Shown: piece by piece, positions 1 to 8,083 of the stretch
Numbering within the stretch: position 1 is the stretch's first letter
Layout of the letters: each line of letters opens with the position of its first letter
NCBI RefSeq assembly: GCF_964021735.1
Contig: NZ_CAXIBN010000064.1
Coordinates: forward strand, 1 to 16,401
Reading direction: 5' to 3'
DNA length: 16,401 nucleotides
Origin: Wocania_A sp964021735
Lineage (GTDB): Bacteria; Bacteroidota; Bacteroidia; Flavobacteriales; Flavobacteriaceae
The notes under the pieces: model-generated
The model's input: only the letters and a program-made list of their open reading frames with translations
Database searches by the model: none
Told to the model about the DNA's origin: nothing
Translations under genes and position numbers: made by a program

Positions 1-44
1 TTGAAGTAATTTGTTAATTTCATTCTTAGAGATTTGTTGTATGC

Positions 45-590
45 CTACAAATTTTGATTGAATACATTTACCTCTAAAACAAAATGATCTAAATTTTTTT
101 TAAATCCTAAAGGCAAATGAAAATAATGTGCTTCTTCACCAAAAATTAATTCTTGCTCGTACGACAAAACCACTCTTTTGTAGCCTTTGGCTGGAATAGG
201 ATATATTCTTGCTTTGTATTTATTACCTGTTCCTTTTTCTAATAAAATGGGGTCTACACGTTGTCTCACTACTGCTTCAAAAGCAACGCGACCTTGCTCT
301 TTTTCTACAACAACCGCTTCTCTAAGTTTTCCGTTTACTTCTAAAGCTAACCCTGAAACTCGTTGCCCTTCACCTAAAGGAAAAGTTAATTCGCCTTCTA
401 AAATTTCTTTGGTTGGATTGTAAAAAAGCATATCGTAAGTTGTGGTCGCGATATTCCCAACAACTTCTACTTTTATATCTAAAGATGTAATTCCCAGCTT
501 ATCGTTACCTACTTTTATTGATGGTATGCTTTGGGAAAACACGGCATACGGAAGAATTAAAAAAATGAATTTGCAGAACGTGGTTTTCAT
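45..590 (-). CDS. Secreted VIT-domain protein, short or truncated
   Basis: The 181-residue product starts with a signal peptide (basic Met-Lys start, hydrophobic residues about 8-18, likely cleavage after FSQ at about 20). Residues about 25-160 look like a VIT domain: a GELTFPLGEG strand-turn, a VSGLALEVNGK segment, the charged EKEQGRVAFEAVVRQ helix, and NKYKARIYPIPAKGYKRV leading to an SYEQEL strand. In bacteria this domain usually precedes a von Willebrand A domain in an exported protein of several hundred residues. Here the frame stops at TAG (45-47) just after the VIT domain. Two of the three frames beyond that stop stay open to the window edge, so the gene may be frameshifted or interrupted, or may be a genuine VIT-only protein. 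The start ATG directly precedes the signal peptide. It lies downstream of the sppA terminator and is probably transcribed separately. The domain call is good; the intact length is uncertain. Confidence 0.82.
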   Translation of the reverse strand: MKTTFCKFIFLILPYAVFSQSIPSIKVGNDKLGITSLDIKVEVVGNIATTTYDMLFYNPTKEILEGELTFPLGEGQRVSGLALEVNGKLREAVVVEKEQGRVAFEAVVRQRVDPILLEKGTGNKYKARIYPIPAKGYKRVVLSYEQELIFGEEAHYFHLPLGFKKNLDHFVLEVNVFNQNL

Positions 591-603
591 AATAGTTGAT
601 TTT

Positions 604-621
604 TAGTTTAGCATAAAACTA
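604..621. repeat. Short inverted repeat upstream of the VIT gene
   Basis: TAGTTT and AAACTA form a perfect 6-base inverted repeat around a 6-base loop, 14 bases before the VIT gene start. It could be an operator or a leader hairpin. It is short enough to occur by chance in AT-rich DNA. I could not place a convincing TAnnTTTG promoter around it. Confidence 0.25.
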
Positions 622-681
622 TAATCAAACTAAATATTAAAAAACCAACAATGAGTAAAGTGTATTTCTGAATGAGTTAAC

Positions 682-717
682 TATAAAAACAAAAAAGGTA
701 AGTAAAAACTTAGCCTT
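682..717 (-). terminator. Intrinsic terminator after sppA
   Basis: Read on the minus strand, AAGGCTAAGT, loop TTTT and ACTTACCTT form a 9-pair stem with one bulged C. A run of Ts interrupted by a single G follows. It starts 25 bases after the sppA stop, so it plausibly ends the menB-to-sppA transcript and separates it from the VIT-domain gene. The stem is only moderately GC-rich, so termination may be incomplete. Confidence 0.6.
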
Positions 718-741
718 TCAAATAATTAATTTATAAACTGT

Positions 742-2505
742 TTATTTAATTTCGATATTAAAAGGAAACAACAACTGAATGCCTTTTCGTCGAGACATCA
801 ATTTTATTTCTCTTATTATTTTGTAATTAGCTTCTCCTAATTCTTCTTTTAAAATATCTTCCTTTGTTTTTACTAAACCAAAACTTTGTAATATTTTTTC
901 AAGGTCTTTTTCAAAAACAGGTAATTCTTTTATTTTATAATCTTCAATTTCTGCTGCTTGTGCTGCATATTCAAGTGCAATATCTAAACCTCCAAGTTCA
1001 TCAACTAAACCATTATTCAAAGCATCAACACCAGTCCACACACGACCTTGAGCAATCGCTTTTACATCCTCTTGTGTCATATTTCTGCCAGTAGCAACTC
1101 TATTTGTAAATAACTCATAAATATCATTAATACTTTCTTTTATATATGCTTCTTGTCCTCCGTTCATCGGTTCAAAAAGACTGTATAGAATAGAATTTTT
1201 GTTAGTTGTTACTTGTTCTGCATTTATTCCCCATTTATCAGCAAGTCCTTTTACATTTGGTAACATTCCAAAAACACCAATGCTCCCCGTAATAGTTGTT
1301 GGTTCTGCTATAATTTTATCGGCATTACAAGCAATATAATATCCGCCAGAAGCAGCAAGGTCGCCCATTGATACAATAACAGGCTTTACTTTTTTAGTTA
1401 ATTCTATTTCGCGCCAAATAAGTTCGCTCGCTAAAGCATTCCCTCCTGGAGAATTAACACGAATAACCACTGCTTTAACTTTATCGTCTTCTCTAGCGTC
1501 TTTTAACGAGCGATTCATGGCACCTTGACCAACATACTCTTCATCACCTTCTCCATATATAATTTCGCCTTCAGCATAAATAACTGCTATTTTGTTACTG
1601 CTCGTTTTCGTTTTTATTTTATTTGCAGTATACACCGCATAATCTCTTATAGAAATGGTCTTTATTTTTTTTGACGCTTCAACATTAATCGCATGCCTTA
1701 AACCATTTTGATACTCATCATAATAAGCGATTTTATCAATCATTTTAGACGATTGCGCTAAAGGTGCAGTCCTAGATAGTAAACTATCTGCAATGGTGTT
1801 TAACCTTTCGACAGATATATCTCTGCTTACCGAAATTTCTTTTTTAACCTCATTCCAGATACCATTCAAATACCCTTCAATTTGCTCGCGGTTATTAGCA
1901 CTCATTTCATTTTCTAAGAAAGGCTCAACAGCACTTTTATATTTACCTAAACGAATCACTTCCATTTTAAGTCCAGATTTTTCTTGAAAATCTTTAAAGT
2001 ATAAACGTTCTGTAGACAAACCATTAAACTCCATCATTCCAGCAGGATTCATATAAATAGTATCGGCAACAGAACTTAAGTAATAGTCTTTTTGAGTATA
2101 AATATCGGCGTAGGCCACAATAAATTTATTAGATTTTTTAAATTCTAAAAGAGCGTCTCTAATGGCTTTAGTTTGAGAGAAACCTGCTTGAATAAAATTA
2201 TTATCTATTGATATGCCTTTAATTTTATTATCTGTCGCGGCATATTTTATGGCATCAATAATATTAAAAAGGCCATCTTTTCTGTTTTCATTTAAAAAAT
2301 CATACTGTTTAAAAACAGTTTTTCCTGCGTAATCTTTTATCTGAAAATCTAACTTAAGGTCTAATACAGAATTATCTCTGACTGTAATCTTTTCATCTGA
2401 CGATGAACCTGCTAATAATCCTATTACAATCAATAGTCCAAAACAAATAAAAAGGAACACAAAAATTCCTGTAACGGTAGATAGTACACGCTTTATAAAA
2501 CTCAT
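742..2505 (-). CDS. sppA: Signal peptide peptidase SppA, 67 kDa type
   Basis: Membrane-anchored serine protease of family S49 that degrades cleaved signal peptides and other membrane-associated peptides. The 587 residues match the long, duplicated form (E. coli SppA is about 618). One transmembrane anchor spans residues about 10-32. The N-terminal repeat carries RLGKYKSAVEPF, whose K190 aligns with the general-base lysine of E. coli SppA. The C-terminal repeat carries NSPGG (351-355) and GDLAASGGYYIA with nucleophile S386, then the family segment TGSIGVFG. The Ser/Lys dyad is therefore intact and split across the two halves. The gene is last in the men block, 46 bases after menE, and is followed by a terminator. 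Co-transcription with menE is likely but not proven, and a role tied to menaquinone is not implied. The start ATG directly precedes the anchor helix. Confidence 0.96.
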   Translation of the reverse strand: MSFIKRVLSTVTGIFVFLFICFGLLIVIGLLAGSSSDEKITVRDNSVLDLKLDFQIKDYAGKTVFKQYDFLNENRKDGLFNIIDAIKYAATDNKIKGISIDNNFIQAGFSQTKAIRDALLEFKKSNKFIVAYADIYTQKDYYLSSVADTIYMNPAGMMEFNGLSTERLYFKDFQEKSGLKMEVIRLGKYKSAVEPFLENEMSANNREQIEGYLNGIWNEVKKEISVSRDISVERLNTIADSLLSRTAPLAQSSKMIDKIAYYDEYQNGLRHAINVEASKKIKTISIRDYAVYTANKIKTKTSSNKIAVIYAEGEIIYGEGDEEYVGQGAMNRSLKDAREDDKVKAVVIRVNSPGGNALASELIWREIELTKKVKPVIVSMGDLAASGGYYIACNADKIIAEPTTITGSIGVFGMLPNVKGLADKWGINAEQVTTNKNSILYSLFEPMNGGQEAYIKESINDIYELFTNRVATGRNMTQEDVKAIAQGRVWTGVDALNNGLVDELGGLDIALEYAAQAAEIEDYKIKELPVFEKDLEKILQSFGLVKTKEDILKEELGEANYKIIREIKLMSRRKGIQLLFPFNIEIK

Positions 2506-2551
2506 TATTAAAATTTTATTATTAGTAGATTAAATGTTGGCAATGTTACAA

Positions 2552-3634
2552 TTAATTTTGAACTTTTATATGCTTTAAAGTTTTTTTACGTTGAATTTTG
2601 CCTGAAGAAGTTTCGATAAATCGATTAATACTGTAAACAATTTTAGGCTTTTCAAATTTTTCTAAATCTGAAAATAATGCATTATCTATTATATTTGAAT
2701 TGCCTTCTACAACCAAAACAAGTTGTTCTCCTAAAAGGTCTTCCTTTTCAGAAGTAATAAAAAAACGTTGTTTTATTTTATTTTGAAGTTTAGCTTCAAT
2801 TTGTTCGGGACATAACTTAACGCCGCCTGAATTTATAATATTATCATATCGCCCTAACCATTCAAATGTCGTATCGGAATATAATTTTACTATATCATTG
2901 GTTATTATACTTTCTTTTGAAATTCGAGGCGCGTTGATTACCAAACAGTTGCGTTCGTCTTGAGAAATTAAAATATTAGGCAGTACTTTAAAATGAGATG
3001 CCTCTACTTGTTCTGTATTGTAAAAATTATTAAGCTTTTTTAAAGCAATATGTGTTACAGTTTCGGTCATTCCGTAGGTTTCGTAAACATTGGGTTTTAT
3101 ATCTTGAATTACTATTTTTAAGGTGTTTGAAACTGCAGCTCCGCCAACAATAATGGTTTTAATGGCATTGCAATACCCATATGTTTTTTCCAGTTGTAAA
3201 GGTACCATAGCTGCAAAATCGTAGTGTTTCTCATAATCGAAAATAGGCTGCGATGTAGGCTGTGCCAAATCTAATTCCATACCCAAAATCATGGCTCTAA
3301 CCAGCATCATTTTACCTGCTATATAATGAGCTGGCAAACAATATAAAGCCGTATCACCTGGTTTTAATTTGAAAAAATTTCCCGTCGCTATAGCAGAATT
3401 TACCATAGCTTGCTTTTTAATTTTAATGTATTTTGAATTGCCCGTAGATCCCGAAGTATTTACAATTATATAATCCTTTTTATCTAACCAATCGAGTAAA
3501 AAACCACCAATAATTTGTTCATACGGCAAGCCTTCTTTCACAAAACTATAGGCGACTTCCATAAGATCATCATACGAATAATGAACCTTATTGAGTTTAA
3601 ATTTTAAATGAACTTTGTTATAACTGGGAATCAC
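2552..3634 (-). CDS. menE: o-Succinylbenzoate-CoA ligase MenE (GTG start)
   Basis: ANL-superfamily adenylate-forming enzyme that activates o-succinylbenzoate with ATP and CoA to give OSB-CoA, the MenB substrate. The motifs appear in order: phosphate-binding TSGSTGNSK (60-68), YGMTE (187-191), the A8 hinge GRYDNIINSGG (261-271) and the C-terminal SSGKIQRK (343-350), with K346 as the likely adenylation lysine. At 360 residues it is about 100 shorter than Bacillus or E. coli MenE. The shortening lies mainly in the N-terminal domain, which I recall as usual for flavobacterial MenE. The start is GTG at 3632-3634: the residues after it (IPSYNKVHLKF) look like a conserved N-terminus, and the first internal Met is at residue 25. 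This start overlaps the end of the CPBP gene by 17 bases, suggesting translational coupling. The men-cluster context favours OSB over other acyl substrates. Confidence 0.93.
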   Translation of the reverse strand: MIPSYNKVHLKFKLNKVHYSYDDLMEVAYSFVKEGLPYEQIIGGFLLDWLDKKDYIIVNTSGSTGNSKYIKIKKQAMVNSAIATGNFFKLKPGDTALYCLPAHYIAGKMMLVRAMILGMELDLAQPTSQPIFDYEKHYDFAAMVPLQLEKTYGYCNAIKTIIVGGAAVSNTLKIVIQDIKPNVYETYGMTETVTHIALKKLNNFYNTEQVEASHFKVLPNILISQDERNCLVINAPRISKESIITNDIVKLYSDTTFEWLGRYDNIINSGGVKLCPEQIEAKLQNKIKQRFFITSEKEDLLGEQLVLVVEGNSNIIDNALFSDLEKFEKPKIVYSINRFIETSSGKIQRKKTLKHIKVQN

Positions 3635-4580
3635 GATTTCTGATGTCTTCTAAAATTTTATAGTTTTCTTTTGGCGGTTCCACTACATTTCCTAATAATT
3701 TGTCTTTCCAATTTGTCCAATTATATTTTTTTGATAGGATAAACAATATTATCGGATAAACAATTAAAACGGGCATAATGATTTCCAAAGTAGTATGGTT
3801 AGCTTCTTCTGCTGTATATCTAAAAATAGCATCAGTTTGTAAAGCAGACCAATCTGAAGTAATTAATAATGCAGCAAGCAAATTATTTCCTAAATGAAAA
3901 CCTAAAGCTAATTCTAACCCATCATCCATAAGCGTCATAATTCCTAATAGCAATCCTGTTCCAATATAAAACACCATAGTTACTAAACCTATTTCTGCTA
4001 CTTCTGGATTTGCACTATGTGCTATACCAAAAAAAATAGAAGTAAATAGTAATGGAAACCATCTGTTTTTAACTAAATCGCCTATATGTTGCATAAAATA
4101 GCCTCTAAACAAATATTCTTCCAATCCTATTTGAAACGGAAAAAGCAACAAACTAATTATTAAAAGTATTGCAAATTTCTTTCCATCAAATTGCAACTCT
4201 ATTAAAGAAGGATCTAGATAGTAAGAAATACCAAATGTTATGAGTGTAATAACTACAATAAGTAAAAACGAGAATACTATCCGTTTCCAATCTACTTTTT
4301 TTCTTGCTGTTGTGAGTGATAAAATGCTTCTTTGATGAACAAACTTTACAAAAACAAATAGTAAAATCAATAATATAGCAAATGGTGCCAAATTTATAAT
4401 TAATGATAAATTTGCAGGAATCGATTTCATCATTTCGTAAGCCGCATCCATATCCTCTGGCGAAGTAAACAAGAATGCTATAAAATTTAGAACAAAAATT
4501 CCAGATATTAAAATACTTGTTAAAATAAACATCCATAATTCGCGTTTCCCTTTATAAACTTGTTGTATGTAATCCATCAT
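3618..4580 (-). CDS. CPBP-family intramembrane glutamic endopeptidase
   Basis: The 320-residue polytopic protein belongs to the CPBP (CAAX protease and bacteriocin-processing, Abi/Rce1-like) family. The active-site motifs are complete: EEYLFRG (154-160, with E154 and E155), FFGIAH (183-188, H188) and GFHLGNN (227-233, with H229 and N232/N233). About seven hydrophobic segments are visible, at about 16-38, 60-80, 101-120, 137-150, 175-190, 198-216 and 266-282. The C-terminal tail is charged. The gene overlaps the menC stop by ATGA (4577-4580) and the menE start by 17 bases, so it lies inside the menaquinone transcript and is probably co-translated. The family processes membrane peptides or modified proteins, but the substrate here is unknown. 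The family call is firm; the link to quinone metabolism is inference from position only. Confidence 0.93.
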   Translation of the reverse strand: MMDYIQQVYKGKRELWMFILTSILISGIFVLNFIAFLFTSPEDMDAAYEMMKSIPANLSLIINLAPFAILLILLFVFVKFVHQRSILSLTTARKKVDWKRIVFSFLLIVVITLITFGISYYLDPSLIELQFDGKKFAILLIISLLLFPFQIGLEEYLFRGYFMQHIGDLVKNRWFPLLFTSIFFGIAHSANPEVAEIGLVTMVFYIGTGLLLGIMTLMDDGLELALGFHLGNNLLAALLITSDWSALQTDAIFRYTAEEANHTTLEIIMPVLIVYPIILFILSKKYNWTNWKDKLLGNVVEPPKENYKILEDIRNRDSQL

Positions 4581-5614
4581 AAATTAAATTTCCAATTAAC
4601 ACTACTATTATATTGCAATGTACCATTTTTTACTTGTAATGGGCTATCAAAATTATTAGTAAATAATGCACCTGTACCAAGTCCTTGAGGCATACTACTT
4701 TGTTTTTCATATGTATATTGCGCAATAGCATTAAGCCCAATATTACTTTCTAAAGCACTGGTAATCCACCAGCCCATTTTGTTGTTTTCAGCTATTTTAA
4801 TCCATTCATCACTTCCCTTAAAACCTCCAATTAAACTCGGTTTTAAAATAATGTAATGTGGATTTATGGTTTGTAGTAATTCCTCTTTTTTTGTTACAGA
4901 AAAAACACCTATCAATTCTTCATCTAAAGCAATGGGTAATGGTGTGGCTTCACATAGTTTTGCCATAGTTTCAACTTGACCTTGTTTTATAGGTTGCTCG
5001 ATAGAATGTAAATCGAGTTCTGATAATATTTTTAATTTCCCTAGAGCTTCATCTTTTGAAAAAGCACCATTGGCATCCACACGTAATTCAATGTCTTTTG
5101 ATGAAAATTCTTTTCTAATTGATTTTATAAGATTAATTTCTGTTTGAAAATCAATCGCTCCTATCTTCATTTTTATACAATTGAATCCTGCTGAAATTTT
5201 ATCTTTTATTTGTTGCTTCATAAAGCTTTCAGAACCCATCCATATGAGTCCGTTTATAGCAATTGAAGCCTTGCTTTTAGTAAAATCAGAAGGAAACAAT
5301 TCAAATTTATTTTCGCTTTCTATAGATTTAAAAGCTGTTTCTAATCCAAATTGAATGCTAGGAAATTTTTTTAATTCATCCAACAATACCTCTAACCCTA
5401 GATGAATATTTATACAAGTCCATTTTAATATATCTTCGTAATGTGACACATCGTCAATGCTTAAACCACGGAAAACACTACATTCACCAATGCCTTTTTT
5501 TTTGTTGTGCTCTAAAATAATAAACCAAGTTTCCTTAGTTTTTAAAACACCTCGTGATGTTCCACTGGGTTGTTTAAAATTTAAAATGTATTTGTGGTAA
5601 GTGGCTATTATCAT
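4577..5614 (-). CDS. menC: o-Succinylbenzoate synthase MenC
   Basis: Enolase-superfamily enzyme that dehydrates SHCHC to o-succinylbenzoate. The barrel residues are all visible: IKMK with K148 and catalytic K150, VDANG with metal ligand D180 and N182, IEQP with metal ligand E206, LDEE with metal ligand D231, and ILKPS with K258 on the opposite face. The ITSALESNIG segment (284-293) fits the substrate pocket of the MLE/OSBS subgroup. The N-terminal capping domain covers residues 1 to about 115. Length 345 is normal for the group. The start ATG abuts the stop of the hydrolase gene upstream (5614/5615), and the stop is part of an ATGA overlap with the CPBP gene. Some enolase-superfamily members are also N-acylamino acid racemases, but the men neighbourhood makes OSBS the main activity. 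Confidence 0.95.
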   Translation of the reverse strand: MIIATYHKYILNFKQPSGTSRGVLKTKETWFIILEHNKKKGIGECSVFRGLSIDDVSHYEDILKWTCINIHLGLEVLLDELKKFPSIQFGLETAFKSIESENKFELFPSDFTKSKASIAINGLIWMGSESFMKQQIKDKISAGFNCIKMKIGAIDFQTEINLIKSIRKEFSSKDIELRVDANGAFSKDEALGKLKILSELDLHSIEQPIKQGQVETMAKLCEATPLPIALDEELIGVFSVTKKEELLQTINPHYIILKPSLIGGFKGSDEWIKIAENNKMGWWITSALESNIGLNAIAQYTYEKQSSMPQGLGTGALFTNNFDSPLQVKNGTLQYNSSVNWKFNL

Positions 5615-6292
5615 CTATAGTTCTAAACTTTCGCCGATTTCAAGAAGCATTAAATCTTTGTCTTTTTCAAAAAACTTGCGTTTAGCAACTTCGTGGTCTA
5701 TTTCTATATAGCCAAAAGTATCAAAATGACAGCCTAAAATTTTATCACATTCCACAAAATCGCTAGCTAAAATAGCATCATCAATTCCCATGGTAAAATT
5801 ATCGCCTATTGGTAAAATGGCTAAATCTAATTTGGTTTGAAGCGGAATTAATTTCATATCAAAAGTTAAAGCCGTATCGCCAGCTATGTAAATATTTTTA
5901 TGTTCACCTTCAATTACAAAACCACCAGGTTGCCCACCATAACTACCATCTGGAAACGATGATGTATGAATAGCATTTACGTATTTAACACTTCCGAATT
6001 CAAAGTCCCAAGTTCCTCCATGATTCATGGGGTGCCCTTCTAAACCTAAATTTCCAAAATGCGTCACAATTTCATAATTAGAAATGATAACCGCATCGGT
6101 TCGTTTAGCAATAGCTTCAACATCTAAAATATGATCTTGATGCGCATGTGTTACTAAAATATAATCTGCTTTAAGCGTATTAATATCAATGTTTGAAGCT
6201 TTAGGATTTCCCGTTATAAAAGGGTCGACCAAAATATGAGTATCTTCAATTTGAATTCCTAAACTTGCGTGACCGTAAAATGTAATTTTCAT
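5615..6292 (-). CDS. UPF0173 metal-dependent hydrolase (MBL fold)
   Basis: The 225-residue metallo-beta-lactamase-fold hydrolase matches the UPF0173/YtkL-like group. It opens with the MKITFYGHAS strand pair, then LVDPFITGNP, the metal motif THAHQDH (48-54, with H49, H51, D53 and H54), a later AGDTAL segment with the bridging Asp, and GCHFDTFG near the C-terminus. There is no signal peptide, so it is cytoplasmic. The exact reaction is not established for the family. It sits between menA (33 bases upstream) and menC (directly abutting) in the menaquinone block. The fold includes thioester hydrolases such as glyoxalase II, and no other DHNA-CoA thioesterase is seen in the window, so that role is a hypothesis. 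A possible weak promoter lies just upstream (TATTTTTC at 6310-6317). Confidence 0.92.
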   Translation of the reverse strand: MKITFYGHASLGIQIEDTHILVDPFITGNPKASNIDINTLKADYILVTHAHQDHILDVEAIAKRTDAVIISNYEIVTHFGNLGLEGHPMNHGGTWDFEFGSVKYVNAIHTSSFPDGSYGGQPGGFVIEGEHKNIYIAGDTALTFDMKLIPLQTKLDLAILPIGDNFTMGIDDAILASDFVECDKILGCHFDTFGYIEIDHEVAKRKFFEKDKDLMLLEIGESLEL

Positions 6293-6325
6293 GTGCTTTT
6301 ATTTATCTAGAAAAATACAAAAAAA

Positions 6326-7228
6326 CTATAATAAATGACCTATACCCATTAGAATTGCTAAAAACACAGTTGTTAATGCTAATTTTTTTAATTCTAGGTC
6401 TAATAATTTTGGAACTGAATTTTTATTCACTTTGATTAAATGAATAATTAAAGGAATGTAAGCAACAACAAAAATTAAATTATATGGTGATGTATAATAT
6501 AATAGACCAAATAAAGCTGATAAAACCATAGCTAAACCAATAAGTACAGTGTGATATACTTTAACTTTATTTTGACCAAGTTTTACAGCAAAAGTCATTT
6601 TGTTTGATTTTTCATCTGAAATAATATCGCGCATATTATTCAAATTTAAAACCCCCATACTCAATAAGCCTATCGTACATGCGGGTAAAAACACAACATG
6701 ATCAATGGTTTTAGCAAACAAGACATAGCACCCTATAACGCTAACTAATCCAAAAAAAACAAATACAAAAACATCGCCTAACCCTCTATATCCATAAGCA
6801 TTACTTCCCATGGTGTAACGAATTGCTGCAACTATACAAGCAACACCTAAAACAAAGAAAAGCATTGTAAGCAAAAAGTGTTTAACTCCAAAAGCTGAAA
6901 ATATAAGAGCAAAAGCTAAACCTATAGAAATTAAAATATTAATTCTAATGGCATTAAACATATCATCAGGAGAAATTTTACCACTTTGTATGGCACGTAC
7001 TGGACCAATTCTATCGTTGTTATCTGTACCTTTAACACCATCGCCATAATCGTTTGCTAGATTAGATAATATTTGCAAACTCAGTGTTGTTAAAATAGCA
7101 AGAACGCATATTTTCCAATTAAAAAACCCATTATATTCTGCCAAACAAGATGCCAAAATAATTCCAGAAATTGATAGCGGTAGCGTTCTTAAACGCATAG
7201 TAGAAATCCAAAGAGAGATATTTTTCAT
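6326..7228 (-). CDS. menA: DHNA polyprenyltransferase MenA
   Basis: UbiA-superfamily integral membrane prenyltransferase that attaches the polyprenyl chain to 1,4-dihydroxy-2-naphthoate, giving demethylmenaquinone. The first Asp-rich motif is NDYGDGVKGTD (59-69; D60, D63, D69), followed by the family segment RIGPVRAIQSGKIS (73-86). The second motif is RDIISDEKSNK (200-210; D201, D205). About eight or nine hydrophobic helices fill the 300 residues, beginning at about residue 18. Length is normal. The start ATG immediately follows the menB stop (7228/7229), which implies co-transcription and coupling. A UbiA-type alternative substrate is unlikely given the neighbours. Confidence 0.95.
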   Translation of the reverse strand: MKNISLWISTMRLRTLPLSISGIILASCLAEYNGFFNWKICVLAILTTLSLQILSNLANDYGDGVKGTDNNDRIGPVRAIQSGKISPDDMFNAIRINILISIGLAFALIFSAFGVKHFLLTMLFFVLGVACIVAAIRYTMGSNAYGYRGLGDVFVFVFFGLVSVIGCYVLFAKTIDHVVFLPACTIGLLSMGVLNLNNMRDIISDEKSNKMTFAVKLGQNKVKVYHTVLIGLAMVLSALFGLLYYTSPYNLIFVVAYIPLIIHLIKVNKNSVPKLLDLELKKLALTTVFLAILMGIGHLL

Positions 7229-8068
7229 TTACGGAATCCATTTTTTTACAAAGTTAGGTTTACGTTTTTCGAGGAAAGCATTTCTACCTTCAATAGCTTC
7301 ATCTGTCATATATGCTAAACGTGTTGCTTCACCAGCAAATACTTGCTGCCCTACCATGCCATCATCCGTTAAATTCATAGCAAATTTCAACATTTTAATT
7401 GAGGTTGGAGATTTTGCCAATATCTCTTGCGCCCATTCATAAGCTGTATTTTCTAATTCATCATGCGGAATCACAGCATTAACCATTCCCATATCATAAG
7501 CTTCTTGCGCAGAATAGTTTCTACCTAAAAAGAAAATTTCACGTGCTTTTTTTTGTCCAACCATTTTAGCTAGATAAGCAGAACCATAACCCCCATCAAA
7601 ACTCGTTACATCGGCATCGGTCTGTTTAAAAATAGCATGTTCTTTACTGGCAAGCGTTAAATCGCAAACTACATGTAAACTATGTCCGCCCCCAACTGCC
7701 CAACCAGGAACTACAGCAATAACTGCTTTTGGCATAAATCGGATAAGTCGTTGTACTTCTAAAATATTTAATCGATGGTATCCATCTTCTCCAACATATC
7801 CTTGATGCCCTCTTGCTTTTTGGTCGCCACCTGAGCAAAAACTCCAAATGCCATCTTTGGTTGATGGTCCTTCGGCAGATAATAAAACAACTCCTATATT
7901 AACATCTTCATTAGCATCATAAAAAGCATCATAAAGCTCACTTGTTGTTTTGGGTCTAAAGGCATTTCTAACATTTGGTCTATTAAAAGCTATTCTTGCA
8001 ACACCATTACATTTTTTATAGGTAATATCTTGATATTCTTTAACAGTTACCCATTTTGCTTCCTCCAT
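7229..8068 (-). CDS. menB: DHNA-CoA synthase MenB, Asp (type II) form
   Basis: Crotonase-fold enzyme that performs the Dieckmann-type ring closure of OSB-CoA to 1,4-dihydroxy-2-naphthoyl-CoA. The oxyanion-hole and CoA-binding segments are SGGDQ (79-83) and GWAVGGGHS (122-130). The substrate-loop segment is QTDADVTSFDGGYGS (149-163), followed by VGQKKAREI, and the C-terminus is EGRNAFLEKRKPNF. D151 aligns with the position that is Gly in E. coli MenB, where bicarbonate acts as cofactor. Its presence places this protein with the bicarbonate-independent type II enzymes such as that of Mycobacterium tuberculosis. At 279 residues it is full length. It is the first gene of the block, 54 bases from the divergent C1 peptidase gene. 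Confidence 0.97.
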   Translation of the reverse strand: MEEAKWVTVKEYQDITYKKCNGVARIAFNRPNVRNAFRPKTTSELYDAFYDANEDVNIGVVLLSAEGPSTKDGIWSFCSGGDQKARGHQGYVGEDGYHRLNILEVQRLIRFMPKAVIAVVPGWAVGGGHSLHVVCDLTLASKEHAIFKQTDADVTSFDGGYGSAYLAKMVGQKKAREIFFLGRNYSAQEAYDMGMVNAVIPHDELENTAYEWAQEILAKSPTSIKMLKFAMNLTDDGMVGQQVFAGEATRLAYMTDEAIEGRNAFLEKRKPNFVKKWIP

Positions 8069-8083
8069 TTTTTATATTTTAGT

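Noticed and set aside
4186..4536. Minus-strand 116-residue frame inside the CPBP gene
   Set aside because: It is another frame of the same strand with a Cys- and Tyr-rich, Phe-rich product typical of a shadow of a membrane protein gene.
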